Shown piece by piece: positions 52,395 to 61,983 of a stretch of DNA of 64,000 nucleotides. Both the position numbers and the translations under genes were made by a program. The stretch is taken from the NCBI RefSeq assembly GCF_001005315.1, contig NZ_LBMG01000021.1:49752-113751 (forward strand), given 5' to 3'. The DNA is from Kordia jejudonensis. GTDB taxonomy: Bacteria; Bacteroidota; Bacteroidia; Flavobacteriales; Flavobacteriaceae. The notes beneath the pieces were generated by a model. The model saw only the letters and a list, made by a program, of their open reading frames with translations. It ran no database searches and was not told the origin of the DNA. The stretch's first letter is position 1; the number at the start of each line of letters is the position of its first letter.

Positions 52395-52512
52395 GAAGGG
52401 AACTATTTAATCTTAAATATGTAGCTAAAATTGTTACAATATATTGCAAATATCGTAATTTGAAAATAATAAATTCATTGAATCACAAATAAAGATTAGT
52501 TTTGTTGCAGAT

Positions 52513-53142
52513 ATGAAAATTATACACAAATATTTTACAGATTTAACGCCAACTCAAATAGAACAGTTTGAACAGTTGGAAGCCTTATATAAGGAATGGA
52601 ATGCACAGATTAATGTCATTTCAAGAAAAGATATTGATGAATTGTATTTGCGGCACGTATTGCACGGTTTGGCAATTGCAAAAGTACAGCCATTTGTCTC
52701 AGGTTCACGGATTTTAGATGTGGGCACAGGTGGTGGATTTCCAGGAATTCCTTTAGCAATTTTATTTCCAGAGGTACAATTTGTTTTGGTAGATGCTATA
52801 GGCAAAAAAATAAAAGTAGTGCAAGCTGTTGCTGAAAGTATTGGACTAACGAATGTTTCCGCACATCATATGCGTGCTGAAAAAGTGAAAGGAGAATTTG
52901 ATTTTATCATCAGTAGAGCCGTGACAAATATGCCCGATTTTGTAAAATGGGTTCGAAAGAAAGTAGCTAAAAAGCAAAAACATACCTTGAAAAATGGAAT
53001 TTTATATTTAAAAGGAGGCGATTTAACAGAAGAATTGAAAGATTTCGTCAAAGCTGAATTGTATCCAATTCCAACTTATTTTGAAGAAGCATTTTTTGAA
53101 ACGAAAAAAGTGGTGTACTTGCCTTTAAAATATAAACCATAA
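52513..53142 (+). CDS. rsmG: 16S rRNA (guanine527-N7)-methyltransferase RsmG
   Basis: 209 residues. SAM-binding ILDVGTGGGFPGIPLAI near 62-78, N-terminal LYKEWNAQINVISRKD, and ISRAVTNMPDFVKW in the core. Methylates N7 of G527 in 16S rRNA. Monocistronic with a perfect terminator. Confidence 0.95.
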   Translation: MKIIHKYFTDLTPTQIEQFEQLEALYKEWNAQINVISRKDIDELYLRHVLHGLAIAKVQPFVSGSRILDVGTGGGFPGIPLAILFPEVQFVLVDAIGKKIKVVQAVAESIGLTNVSAHHMRAEKVKGEFDFIISRAVTNMPDFVKWVRKKVAKKQKHTLKNGILYLKGGDLTEELKDFVKAELYPIPTYFEEAFFETKKVVYLPLKYKP

Positions 53143-53145
53143 ATT

Positions 53146-53178
53146 AAAAATCCCTTGTAAAATTTACAAGGGATTTTT
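53146..53178. terminator. rsmG terminator
   Basis: Perfect 16-bp stem AAAAATCCCTTGTAAA / TTTACAAGGGATTTTT immediately after the rsmG stop; it can act in both directions. Confidence 0.85.
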
Positions 53179-53222
53179 CGTGTTTAGTTGGTTGGTTTGG
53201 TTAGTGATCGTTTTTATATATT

Positions 53223-54899
53223 TTAAAAGGCTGTTGTAATATTTACAGTCAAACCTGTACTTTGCGGTACAAATCGACAAACACCTCCAACGCACACAAG
53301 TCCGCCACGTTGTCTACCATAGTTGAGTGCAAATCGTGTTGCGCCTCTGGCAAAACTTCCGCCGACATTGTAATAGTGAATTTGTTCATCTTCAATATCA
53401 TTTCCGTAATTGTAAATGTCCGTGATATAAAATGAAAGTCTTGGTGTAACATTAAATTCTACAGTTCCACCAGCCCAGTTTTTATCATCATCTGGTGTCC
53501 ATAAATGTTGCAATTCAATTCGAACAGATTGTCGTGAGCTTAGTTTGTAAATAACTTCTCCTACTGCAACATTTGAGTTTACGACACCACGTTCATCATT
53601 AATGAAACGTTGGTTGTAATATTGATTTACGAAGTAAAAAATACTTTGCCATTTTTTATCCCACTTTTTTCGGATTTCCATACTAAATTCTGAAAAATAT
53701 TTTCTTCCAAAACCAAAGAAATCTATTTCAGAATCTCTTTCAGTAAAGTCAAAATCTCCTTTTAGTCCTGCCCAATATGCAGCATTTAGTGCAATTTTAG
53801 TTCCGTATTTTCCTCCCAAAGCAGTTCCTTTTTTGAAATTATAGAACATATCAATTTGTCCTCCAATTTCTCCAAATTTAAATAAGGATGGATCTGGTAC
53901 AGAAATGGCAGCTTGCGCTTGGTATACATAAATATTCGTCAATGCATAATCGTGCTGTTTGGTTAATCCAGGTAAGTAGTTTACAATATTTTCATTGAAT
54001 ACATTTCCTGCGGCTTCTCTTTCAGAAAAGAAATTCATGTTTTCTAGTCTTCTTACAGTCGCATCAATTCCGAAACCTTTTTGAGAATATCCGAAGTTTA
54101 CTAATAAGGCGCTTCCTTTTTCTACGAAGTTTTCAATGAATCTTTGCGAATTTACAATGGCGTCTTTTCCTTTTGTAATGTATTCTATACCAGAATAAAA
54201 TGTTTCTCCTGAATAATCTAATCGTGCCGAAAAAGCATTTGTTAGTTCATCAAAACCAGTATTTTGAAATTGTTCAGGAATATCTTCTTTACGTCCGACA
54301 TAGCTAAATCCTGCTGAAAGTGATGATGTTTCTAAATTTAAAGCATTTGTAAGATCAATTTCAGAATTGAACCCAAAAATCTCTCCTTCTGAAACTTCAA
54401 AACCATCACGTTGTCTTGCGTACATTCCTGTTAAAGCTATAGCGTCTGATGGTTGGTATTTTACTCTTGCTCCTCGAAATGAATTGTTGATTCCTAAAGG
54501 TCTATTTTCCCAACCTCTTAAAATGAGGCCGCTACCAAATTGCTCATAAAAGTAACCTGCGGTAACTTCTATTTTTCGAGTTTTGTACATTGCATAAAAG
54601 GTAGCAATGCCCGTGTCGTCTAATTTGGGAGAATAATTCAATAAAGGCATTGGCGCATACGATTCTACTTGAATTCCTGCAAACCAATTTCCGTAGTTAT
54701 AATCTAATTTTAAATAATTGTTAGATCTAAAGTGTTCGTCTTCGGCAAACTTACCAAGAGATGTATCATCATTATACCATTGTATATTTGATTCAAATCC
54801 ACCTGTAACTGTTCCCCAATCTTTCTTTTTTTCTTCATCTTCTTGAGCGATTCCAACAGAAAAAGCCAATGCAAAAGAAAGGTATAGTAATTTTTTCAT
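53223..54899 (-). CDS. DUF6029-family outer-membrane protein
   Basis: 558 residues. Signal peptide about 1-18 (MKKLLYLSFALAFSVGIAQ). The mature chain is a long series of amphipathic beta strands with girdle aromatics (NNYLKLDYNYGNWFAGIQVESY, VTAGYFYEQFGSGLILRGWENR), so an outer-membrane barrel is expected. I recall DUF6029 as the family for such proteins; the match is by pattern. It follows a TlpA-like gene on the same strand (62-base gap), and may belong to the same expression unit. Confidence 0.75.
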   Translation of the reverse strand: MKKLLYLSFALAFSVGIAQEDEEKKKDWGTVTGGFESNIQWYNDDTSLGKFAEDEHFRSNNYLKLDYNYGNWFAGIQVESYAPMPLLNYSPKLDDTGIATFYAMYKTRKIEVTAGYFYEQFGSGLILRGWENRPLGINNSFRGARVKYQPSDAIALTGMYARQRDGFEVSEGEIFGFNSEIDLTNALNLETSSLSAGFSYVGRKEDIPEQFQNTGFDELTNAFSARLDYSGETFYSGIEYITKGKDAIVNSQRFIENFVEKGSALLVNFGYSQKGFGIDATVRRLENMNFFSEREAAGNVFNENIVNYLPGLTKQHDYALTNIYVYQAQAAISVPDPSLFKFGEIGGQIDMFYNFKKGTALGGKYGTKIALNAAYWAGLKGDFDFTERDSEIDFFGFGRKYFSEFSMEIRKKWDKKWQSIFYFVNQYYNQRFINDERGVVNSNVAVGEVIYKLSSRQSVRIELQHLWTPDDDKNWAGGTVEFNVTPRLSFYITDIYNYGNDIEDEQIHYYNVGGSFARGATRFALNYGRQRGGLVCVGGVCRFVPQSTGLTVNITTAF

Positions 54900-54961
54900 G
54901 TAATGTGATGAGTTAGTTTTAAATTTTGGTTAGCTAGTTTTGTTTTGGTAAAGTTGTATGC

Positions 54962-55450
54962 TTAATTAGCATTTTTCTTTACCACATCATACAATTGGTT
55001 TTCAGCTCCGGGCTGATATCCTGTATGACGCCAAACAATTTTTCCATCTTTAATAACTACTACATGTGGAATTACGGTAATGTTTAAAGCACGTTGTAAA
55101 TCTTGATTTTCATCTAAAAGAATTTTGTATTCCCAACCTTTACCGTTAATTAGTGGTTTGATTCTTTTTTTAGTTCTAGCATCATCTGTAGCAATTGCAA
55201 TAAGTTCTACATCTGTTTCATCAATCCAATCTTCATATACTTCATTAATTGCATCTAATTCATTAATGCATGGTACACACCAAGTTGCCCAAAAGCTGAT
55301 TATTTTCACGCCTTTTTCGCTTGTAATTTCATCCATAGTAACGGAAGTTCCGTTCAATTTTTTTACAGTAATATTAGGGATTTCTTTTTGTGCATTTGCT
55401 TGTATAGTGCAGAATAGGAATACTGCAACGATACTCATAATTGACTTCAT
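54962..55450 (-). CDS. TlpA-like periplasmic thioredoxin-family protein
   Basis: About 162 residues. Signal peptide MKSIMSIVAVFLFCTIQANAQ, set by choosing the second in-frame Met. Thioredoxin fold with active site CVPC in FWATWCVPCINEL, and cis-Pro in VIPHVVVI. TlpA/ResA-type proteins reduce disulfides in the periplasm. Genes for two other envelope proteins, one with a CGWC motif, flank it. Confidence 0.9.
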   Translation of the reverse strand: MKSIMSIVAVFLFCTIQANAQKEIPNITVKKLNGTSVTMDEITSEKGVKIISFWATWCVPCINELDAINEVYEDWIDETDVELIAIATDDARTKKRIKPLINGKGWEYKILLDENQDLQRALNITVIPHVVVIKDGKIVWRHTGYQPGAENQLYDVVKKNAN

Positions 55451-55680
55451 AATATTTAGTTTAAATAGTGACAAGGTTGTAAATATATAAAAGCTTACGT
55501 TAAATAAGCAATAAAAATAAAATAATTCATTTTCAGGGTTTTCTACATATTGTCTATATAAATGGTAGGTTATTTGTTTGATTTACTGTTTATTAGATTT
55601 TTCTTTTTTTTAACAAAAATTTAATATAAATTAGTGCCCAATTACACCGAAAACTAAACTTTACAAACAAAAAAAGTCTT

Positions 55681-56982
55681 ATGAAAACAAAAAACATTTT
55701 AAAAAGTGCATTTGCTGTATTTGCTCTGTTTGTTTGCTCATGTAGCAGCGATTCAGATGGTGACGGCGGAACTCCAACAAATCCAGGAGGAGGATCAGCG
55801 ATTACTTCTATTACCGTAACAGCAAGTAGCAACTCTGTAGAAGTTGGAAATGCAATTACCTTTACAGTTAAAGGAAATGACGGAACTGATGTAACGTCTA
55901 ATTCTACAATTTTAGTAAACAATTCAGCGATTACAGGAAGTTCTTTTACAGCTGATACACCAGGCACATACACAATCAAAGCAGAATATGAGCAATTGAC
56001 AAGTGTACAACTTTTTGTTGATGTTACTGCTGGACCAATAACCGCTTTACGAGTTGAAAGTGCTGCTACAAGTTTAAAAGTAGGAGATACTGCAGACTTT
56101 ACAGTAATCGGAATAGATGCTTTAGGAAACGAGTACACAATTACTGGTGACGCAAGTATTTCTGTAAATGGATCAGCTATTACTGGAAACAGATTTATGG
56201 TAACTCAATTAGGAGATATTACTGCTGTTGCAACAAAAGATGCTGTAACTTCTGACGCATTTATGCTTCCTGTTACAGACGAAACTGCGCCAGGATCATT
56301 TACAAAGAAAGCTTTAATTGAAGATTTCACAGGTACATGGTGCGGATGGTGTCCTAGAGTATCTTACGCAATTGAGCTAGTTGAAGCTGCATCTGATAAA
56401 GTATATGCAGTTGCTGCTCACAGTGGAGATCCAATGCAAAATAGCTATTCGTTAGCTTTAGATAATGTATATGTAACTTCAGGATATCCAACGGCTGTTC
56501 TTAACAGAGATCAAGAGTGGACATATCCAGAGCCAAGTAATGTTGCGCAAGCTACAAACTTAGCTAGTGGAACTACAACTTCAGGTTTATCTATAAACTC
56601 ATTATTAAAAGGAAATCAATTAGAAGTATATGTAAGTACTGCTTTTTCTCAAAGTACTACAGGTGCTAAATTAGTAGTTATGGTTCTTGAAGATGGTATT
56701 ATTGCATCGCAAGCAAACTATACAAGCTACTATGGTGGAGTTGATCCAATTAGCCAGTTTGAGCACAATCATACATTAAGACATTCTATCACAAATGTTT
56801 TTGGAGATGCTATTTCTGATACTTCTGCAAACTCTAAAACGAGTCAGGTATTCAATATTGCTGTTCCTACTACAGTAAACAATCCTGAAAAAATGTCTAT
56901 CGTTGCTTTAATCGTTGATTCAAATGATAAAGTAATAAACGTTGCAGGAGAAAAAGTTGGATCTGATCATGATTTCCAATAG
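55681..56982 (+). CDS. Omp28-related lipoprotein with Ig-like repeats and CGWC motif
   Basis: 433 residues. SPII signal with lipobox FVCSC (Cys at about 20), then a Gly/Asp-rich linker. Two Ig-like (BIG2-type) units follow at about 40-200 (SITVTASSNSVEVGNAITFTV, then ALRVESAATSLKVGDTADFTV). The C-terminal Omp28-like domain has thioredoxin-type TGTWCGWCPR near 222. Omp28-related proteins are surface or outer-membrane lipoproteins; the CxxC suggests redox activity or disulfide binding. Divergent from the TlpA-like gene, which suggests a shared thiol-related role. Confidence 0.82.
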   Translation: MKTKNILKSAFAVFALFVCSCSSDSDGDGGTPTNPGGGSAITSITVTASSNSVEVGNAITFTVKGNDGTDVTSNSTILVNNSAITGSSFTADTPGTYTIKAEYEQLTSVQLFVDVTAGPITALRVESAATSLKVGDTADFTVIGIDALGNEYTITGDASISVNGSAITGNRFMVTQLGDITAVATKDAVTSDAFMLPVTDETAPGSFTKKALIEDFTGTWCGWCPRVSYAIELVEAASDKVYAVAAHSGDPMQNSYSLALDNVYVTSGYPTAVLNRDQEWTYPEPSNVAQATNLASGTTTSGLSINSLLKGNQLEVYVSTAFSQSTTGAKLVVMVLEDGIIASQANYTSYYGGVDPISQFEHNHTLRHSITNVFGDAISDTSANSKTSQVFNIAVPTTVNNPEKMSIVALIVDSNDKVINVAGEKVGSDHDFQ

Positions 56983-57028
56983 AAACAAACAATTATAATT
57001 AGCTAGAATTCTCTTAAATTCTTATACT

Positions 57029-57056
57029 AAAAGCGACTCATTTGAGTCGCTTTTTT
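57029..57056 (+). terminator. terminator of the Omp28-like gene
   Basis: AAAAGCGACTCA / TGAGTCGCTTTT, a 12-bp stem around TT, followed by TT; 46 bases past the stop. Confidence 0.85.
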
Positions 57057-57156
57057 AATTTTTTATTTGGCTGATAATTAATTTCTTACGGTAAAACCCT
57101 ACTGAAAAGTGAATCTGAGTACGTATTTTTAGATTATTAATCAAAACTTTAGTATC

Positions 57157-57309
57157 ATGAAAAAAAGAGATTTAAAAAAAATTAGCTTGAACAAGAAAGT
57201 AGTTTCAACTTTTAAAGTGCATGAATTAAAAGGTGGAGCGCTAAGTGATTTATGGCATCAAGATGAAGGCGGATACTGGGTATGTTGTACTTTTTTCGGA
57301 CCATGTTAA
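57157..57309 (+). CDS. orphan GG-leader RiPP-like precursor peptide (50 aa)
   Basis: Leader MKKRDLKKISLNKKVVSTF... ending LKGG (Gly-Gly at 26-27), the same family as the peptides at 231 and 4490; LNKKVVSTFK is identical to the first. The 23-residue core contains YWVCC, then FFGPC at the very end, so three Cys in the last ten residues, with few Ser/Thr. The gene begins about 100 bases after the Omp28-like terminator and has its own terminator, so it is transcribed on its own. Modification enzymes are not encoded nearby. Confidence 0.72.
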   Translation: MKKRDLKKISLNKKVVSTFKVHELKGGALSDLWHQDEGGYWVCCTFFGPC

Positions 57310-57357
57310 ATCCGTAAACAAATTTTAACCATTCAATAACAATGGTATAAAGAATAG

Positions 57358-57389
57358 AAAAGCCAGTATTTTTTAGATACAGGCTTTTT
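57358..57389 (+). terminator. terminator of the third GG-leader peptide gene
   Basis: AAAAGCC / GGCTTTT stem with inner GTAT/ATAC pairing, T-rich tail, 48 bases past the stop. Confidence 0.7.
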
Positions 57390-57465
57390 ACATTTATTCA
57401 ATTATAGTTTTTCTGTCCAACATAGTATCATGCATTTTAGCATTAAAATTCTATGTTTTTAAATA

Positions 57466-57498
57466 CAAAAAAAACCGAAGATAATCTCTTCGGCTTTT
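57466..57498 (-). terminator. pruA terminator
   Basis: AAAACCGAAGA / TCTTCGGCTTTT with one bulge. It is followed by a T run on the minus strand, 18 bases beyond the pruA stop. Confidence 0.75.
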
Positions 57499-57516
57499 CG
57501 TAAAATGTATATTAAT

Positions 57517-59142
57517 TTATCCTAAGAAAGGATATCTATAATCAGTTGGAGTTACAAAAGTTTCTTTAATTAATCGTGGAGAAACCCAGCGTAATAAGTT
57601 TTGTGCAGAACCAGCTTTATCATTAGTTCCAGAAGCTCTAGCGCCACCAAATGGTTGTTGACCTACAACAGCTCCCGTTGGTTTGTCGTTTACATAGAAG
57701 TTTCCAGCACAGTTTTCTAAGGCTTTTGTAGCTTCATCAATAGCATAACGATCTCCAGAGAAAACGGCTCCAGTTAATGCATATTCAGAAGTTTCATCAA
57801 CTAATTTCAATGTTTCTGACCAATCTGCATCTTCATACACATATACCGTAACAACAGGTCCGAATAATTCAGTTTCCATCGTTGTATATTTTGGATCTTT
57901 TGCAACAATAACTGTTGGCTCAATGAAATATCCTTTTGATTTATCGTAATTTCCACCAGCAAATACTTCTGCATCTGCGTCAGCTTTAGCTTGGTCTATA
58001 TATTTTGCTAATTTGTCAAAAGAGCCTTCATGAATTACCGCAGTGATAAAGTTTCCTAAATCGGCAGGAGATCCCATTTTGAAAGAAGCAATATCTTCTT
58101 TTACATAATTTAATACTTCATCAGCCATTGATTTTGGTAAGTACACTCGTGAAGCGGCACTACATTTTTGACCTTGAAATTCAAAAGCACCACGTGAAAT
58201 TCCTGTAGCAACTTGCTTTGGATTTGCACTTGGATGCGCAATGATGAAATCTTTTCCACCAGTTTCACCCACAATTTTTGGATATGTTTTATAGGTATGA
58301 ATGTTATTTCCGATCTTCTTCCAAAGTTCTTTAAATACATAGGTTGAACCTGTAAAGTGAACTCCCGCAAAATCAGGACTGTCTAAAACGGTATCTGTAA
58401 TCATTACTGGATCGCCATATACAACATTAATAACACCATCTGGTACACCAGCTTCTTTGAAAATATCAACAATTACTTTTGCAGAGAAAATTTGACTATC
58501 ACTTGGTTTCCAAACCACCGTATTTCCCATCATAGCTGCACTTGCAGGTAAGTTGGCAGCAATGGCAGTAAAGTTAAAAGGTGTAATAGCGTATACAAAT
58601 CCTTCTAATGGTCTGTATTCAACACGGTTCCAAATACCTTCGGCTGAATCTGGCTGCTCTTCATAAATTTGAGACATAAATTCTACGTTAAAACGTAAAA
58701 AGTCAATCAATTCACAAGCGGCGTCAATTTCTGCTTGGTGTACAGTTTTTGATTGTGCAATCATAGTTGCCGCGTTGATCTTAGCTCTATATGGTCCAGC
58801 GATTAATTCGGCAGCCTTTAAGAAAATAGCAGCACGTTGTTCCCAAGTTAATTGCGCCCATTTTTTTCTAGCTTCCAAAGCAGTTTCAATGGCTTGTGTT
58901 ACATGCTTCTTTTCTGCTAAATGGTACGTTCCTACAACATGTTTGTGATCATGTGGAGGTGTCATTGTATTGGTGTTCCCAGTTTTCACTTCTTCACTAC
59001 CAATATACATTGGCACATCTACGTTTCCGTTAAAATATGCTTCATATTGTGCAGTTACAGCAGCTCTTTCTGGACTTCCAGGAGCATATGATTTTACTGG
59101 CTCATTGATAGCTGTTGGAACTTGAAAAAATCCTTTTCCCAT
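57517..59142 (-). CDS. pruA: 1-pyrroline-5-carboxylate (glutamate semialdehyde) dehydrogenase
   Basis: 541 residues, normal for the stand-alone enzyme. Oxidises glutamate-5-semialdehyde to glutamate in proline catabolism. ALDH signatures: FVYAITPFNFTAIAANL, TGSTYVFKELW, VGETGGKDF (catalytic Glu) and GQKCSAASR (catalytic Cys). The start MGKGFFQVPTAINEP fits the family; an in-frame Met 15 codons upstream does not. No proline dehydrogenase gene is adjacent. Confidence 0.95.
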   Translation of the reverse strand: MGKGFFQVPTAINEPVKSYAPGSPERAAVTAQYEAYFNGNVDVPMYIGSEEVKTGNTNTMTPPHDHKHVVGTYHLAEKKHVTQAIETALEARKKWAQLTWEQRAAIFLKAAELIAGPYRAKINAATMIAQSKTVHQAEIDAACELIDFLRFNVEFMSQIYEEQPDSAEGIWNRVEYRPLEGFVYAITPFNFTAIAANLPASAAMMGNTVVWKPSDSQIFSAKVIVDIFKEAGVPDGVINVVYGDPVMITDTVLDSPDFAGVHFTGSTYVFKELWKKIGNNIHTYKTYPKIVGETGGKDFIIAHPSANPKQVATGISRGAFEFQGQKCSAASRVYLPKSMADEVLNYVKEDIASFKMGSPADLGNFITAVIHEGSFDKLAKYIDQAKADADAEVFAGGNYDKSKGYFIEPTVIVAKDPKYTTMETELFGPVVTVYVYEDADWSETLKLVDETSEYALTGAVFSGDRYAIDEATKALENCAGNFYVNDKPTGAVVGQQPFGGARASGTNDKAGSAQNLLRWVSPRLIKETFVTPTDYRYPFLG

Positions 59143-59343
59143 AGGTGATATATTTAATTGTGTATTGATTAAAAATTTGCGATGCAAAGATACAAAAAAA
59201 TGTGCCGCAAAAGGCAGTTTGCTTTTTGAGTATTGCGCACTTATATAGGTCGCTTTTTATGAAAAAACATACATTTGCATAATTTGGCAATAACTACGGA
59301 AAATTTTTGTAAGTTGCCCACTTAAAGTTAGACCAAGAGTTCT

Positions 59344-60072
59344 ATGTGTACAGTAAGTTTTATTTATAAAGGAAATCAAGAGTTTGTATTAACCTCAAAT
59401 CGTGATGAATCGCCAATGCGTGCCACCGATTTACCTGCGGCTTATGAAGTTTCTGGTGTAAAAATGATGTATCCTAAAGACACAGTTGCTGGTGGAACTT
59501 GGGTTGGAATGAGTGAAAAAAACCGAGTTGTTTGCTTGTTAAATGGTGGTTTTGAAATTCATACACGTTTGCCGAAATATCGTCATAGTAGAGGAATTGT
59601 AGTGAAAGATTTTTTAGCATCTGACAACATTCTTGAAACTGTAGCAGTATATAATTTGGATGCAATAGAGCCGTTTACAATTGTTATTGTAGACTGGAAT
59701 GATGGTATTCAATTGGTAGAATTGGTTTGGGATGGAACTCAGAAACACCTCCAACAACTTCCGTTGACAACACCACATATTTGGTCGTCTTCTACATTGT
59801 ACACGGAGGAAATGAAGCAAATGCGACGTGATTGGTTTGCCGATTTTCAGCAAAAACATATTCTTGATGCTACATCAGCTTTGGATTTTCATACCAATGC
59901 AGGAATTGGAGATGCTAATGTAGATACCATGATGGATAGAGGTGTTGTAAAAACGATTAGTATTACGCAAATTGAAAAAAGTGAAACTACAGTTACGTTG
60001 AAGTATCAAGATTTTAATACAGATTCAGGTAGTGAAATATCTCTAAATCCATTAGTAGTAGTGAATGAGTAA
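59344..60072 (+). CDS. NRDE/TANGO2-family protein
   Basis: 242 residues. The N-terminal Cys2 and the motif SNRDESP at about 19-25 define the family. GGTWVGM and CLLNGGFE follow in the usual order. The N-terminal Cys suggests Ntn-hydrolase-type processing. The family's role is unsettled. The stop overlaps the next start by 8 bases (ATGAGTAA), so translation is coupled. Confidence 0.88.
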   Translation: MCTVSFIYKGNQEFVLTSNRDESPMRATDLPAAYEVSGVKMMYPKDTVAGGTWVGMSEKNRVVCLLNGGFEIHTRLPKYRHSRGIVVKDFLASDNILETVAVYNLDAIEPFTIVIVDWNDGIQLVELVWDGTQKHLQQLPLTTPHIWSSSTLYTEEMKQMRRDWFADFQQKHILDATSALDFHTNAGIGDANVDTMMDRGVVKTISITQIEKSETTVTLKYQDFNTDSGSEISLNPLVVVNE

Positions 60073-61078
60073 TACTGGTACAATATTAACATTAGCGTAT
60101 CCTGATACTATTGTAATGACTGCCGAAGAATGGTATTCTCCTTACTTGAGATTTATTGGTATTGGTACAAAGAAATATGTGCGTGCAGGTCATGCCGCAT
60201 TGGTACTTATTGATCATAAAACAGGAACGTTATCTTACCATGATTTCGGTCGATATATTACCAGAGAACCGCATGGAAGAGTTCGTGGCAAACAACGCGA
60301 CAGAGAACTTGATTTTCCTTTGAAAGCAAATTTGATTGATGGAAAAATTACCAATCTTGATGAAATTCTACATTTTTTAGCAACCAATCCAAAGTTAACA
60401 CACGGAGACGGAAAGTTATTAGCTTCCATTTGTGATCGTGTTAATTATGAAAAAGCGACTGCGCATATTGCAGAAATGCAACGGTATGGTTCTATATATT
60501 ACGCGGCTTTTAAAAAAGGTTCATGCAATTGTGCCAGATTCGTTACAGGAACTCTAATTGCTTCCTTAACAGATAATCGCGTTAGAAAAGCATTGAAAAA
60601 ATCTACATGGTTTACGCCAAGTACTGTTGGAAACGTAGTGCTTGCAAATACTCAAACAGCTATTTATGAAGTTACGGAAAATGGAGTAACACTATTTACA
60701 TCAACTTCTCAAAAAGAAACGATCCGTTGTTTTTTAGATCGTTTGCAAGGATATGTTCCTGATTTTGTAGGAACATTAGAGCCAAAACATGTACAAGGAA
60801 TTGCAGACAATGCGCAATGGTTACCTGGAATTGCCTGCGGAACTTGGTTTGAGCTTCATCCGCTTCCTGCAACATCATTTAGTTACAGAATTCGTCGTAT
60901 TTCTCCGTATGGAAATGTAGATGTCGATGGTGTTTTTAAAGTAAACGATCCTACTTTTGATATTCAAAAACCGTATCAATTTATCCATAATTCAAATTGT
61001 TTGTACTGCAATATCAAACAAGATGATAAAATCTATTATTTCAGTTTTGAAAACGATTATTTGCTCGCAATAGAATAA
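60065..61078 (+). CDS. DUF6695-type protein, possible permuted papain-fold hydrolase
   Basis: 337 residues, no signal peptide. RAGHAALVLIDHKTG near 41 and GSCNCARFVTGTL near 157 resemble the His-containing and Cys-containing motifs of permuted NlpC/P60-like (YiiX/LRAT) folds, in the order His then Cys. I associate the protein with DUF6695, but the fold is inference from motifs. The C-terminal 90 residues (WLPGIACGTWFELHP, FSYRIRRISPYG) form a separate beta domain. Overlaps the NRDE gene upstream by 8 bases. Confidence 0.7.
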   Translation: MSNTGTILTLAYPDTIVMTAEEWYSPYLRFIGIGTKKYVRAGHAALVLIDHKTGTLSYHDFGRYITREPHGRVRGKQRDRELDFPLKANLIDGKITNLDEILHFLATNPKLTHGDGKLLASICDRVNYEKATAHIAEMQRYGSIYYAAFKKGSCNCARFVTGTLIASLTDNRVRKALKKSTWFTPSTVGNVVLANTQTAIYEVTENGVTLFTSTSQKETIRCFLDRLQGYVPDFVGTLEPKHVQGIADNAQWLPGIACGTWFELHPLPATSFSYRIRRISPYGNVDVDGVFKVNDPTFDIQKPYQFIHNSNCLYCNIKQDDKIYYFSFENDYLLAIE

Positions 61079-61082
61079 CGAA

Positions 61083-61973
61083 TTACTCTGGTTTCAATCG
61101 CATAACTTCTTCCAAAAGGGCAGTTAATCCACCTTCTGTAATGTTATCATTATTCCAGTGACTCAACACGCAACTGACATAATTCCCTCTAACTTTTGTA
61201 GCAACATAATAAGCTGTAATAGTTTCGCCTTGCGCTAATCCGGCTAAAATTGATTTTACACCTTTAAATGAAAAAACAATCTTTAACGCTTCGGTTTCTT
61301 GTCCTTCAAAAATGATCGGAACCGTTTCTTCTGAAGCAATGCGAACGCCTTTTTTTGCTAGTGTCACACCTTTTTGCGCGTTGATTGAATTTTGTGCACT
61401 TTTCAAATCTTTGTGTACGGACCAATTCATTTCGCCATTGTAAGAACATTGTATGGTGTTCAAATTTGTCCAAAAGCAACTTTCATCACGTTGAATGTTT
61501 CTACCTGCAAAGTTGATGTAGTCTGGTTCCATTGTGGTATAACACTTTTTCGGAATTGCATCCGCAAGAATTACAGCAATCATCTTTTTCTCAAATGCCA
61601 CATCTTTGATATTCATCTGTGAAAACCAAATGACGGTAATTGTTTTGTCATCGTTTTCAATGAAATAATAAGTAGCGTGTCTGATTAAATTTGGCGCAAT
61701 TTCTTTTTGTTTGTGCACAAAAATGTTTTTACGTCCAATTTCATCCATAGAAGACTTTTTGTCGTTCCGTTTGATTTTATATTTTCGGGTAACTTTTTTA
61801 ATATTTTTCTCTGAAAATTCATAATTGTACACTTCTTTCGTAATTGTATAACCATCAATATTGTAAAAAGTAGTGCTTTTGTTTTGAAGTACTTGCAATC
61901 GTTCATAAAGCGCATCATTTTGGCTATATCCGCTAAAAACTACAAATAATAAAATATAGATTATATGTTTCAT
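61083..61973 (-). CDS. secreted protein of unknown function (296 aa)
   Basis: Signal peptide about 1-18 (MKHIIYILLFVVFSGYSQ), so periplasmic or exported. The mature part has about 280 residues with three or four Cys and Lys-rich beta segments; no known domain. Starts 10 bases after the neighbouring lipoprotein gene ends, so they probably form a two-gene unit. Convergent with the DUF6695 gene, 4 bases between stops. Confidence 0.75.
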   Translation of the reverse strand: MKHIIYILLFVVFSGYSQNDALYERLQVLQNKSTTFYNIDGYTITKEVYNYEFSEKNIKKVTRKYKIKRNDKKSSMDEIGRKNIFVHKQKEIAPNLIRHATYYFIENDDKTITVIWFSQMNIKDVAFEKKMIAVILADAIPKKCYTTMEPDYINFAGRNIQRDESCFWTNLNTIQCSYNGEMNWSVHKDLKSAQNSINAQKGVTLAKKGVRIASEETVPIIFEGQETEALKIVFSFKGVKSILAGLAQGETITAYYVATKVRGNYVSCVLSHWNNDNITEGGLTALLEEVMRLKPE

Positions 61974-61983
61974 GTGTGTAAAT

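Noticed and set aside
55593..56138. 181-codon open frame antisense to the Omp28-like lipoprotein
   Set aside because: It is the mirror of a Thr/Val-rich coding region, which gives long antisense frames by codon usage. The sense gene has a clear signal peptide and domains.
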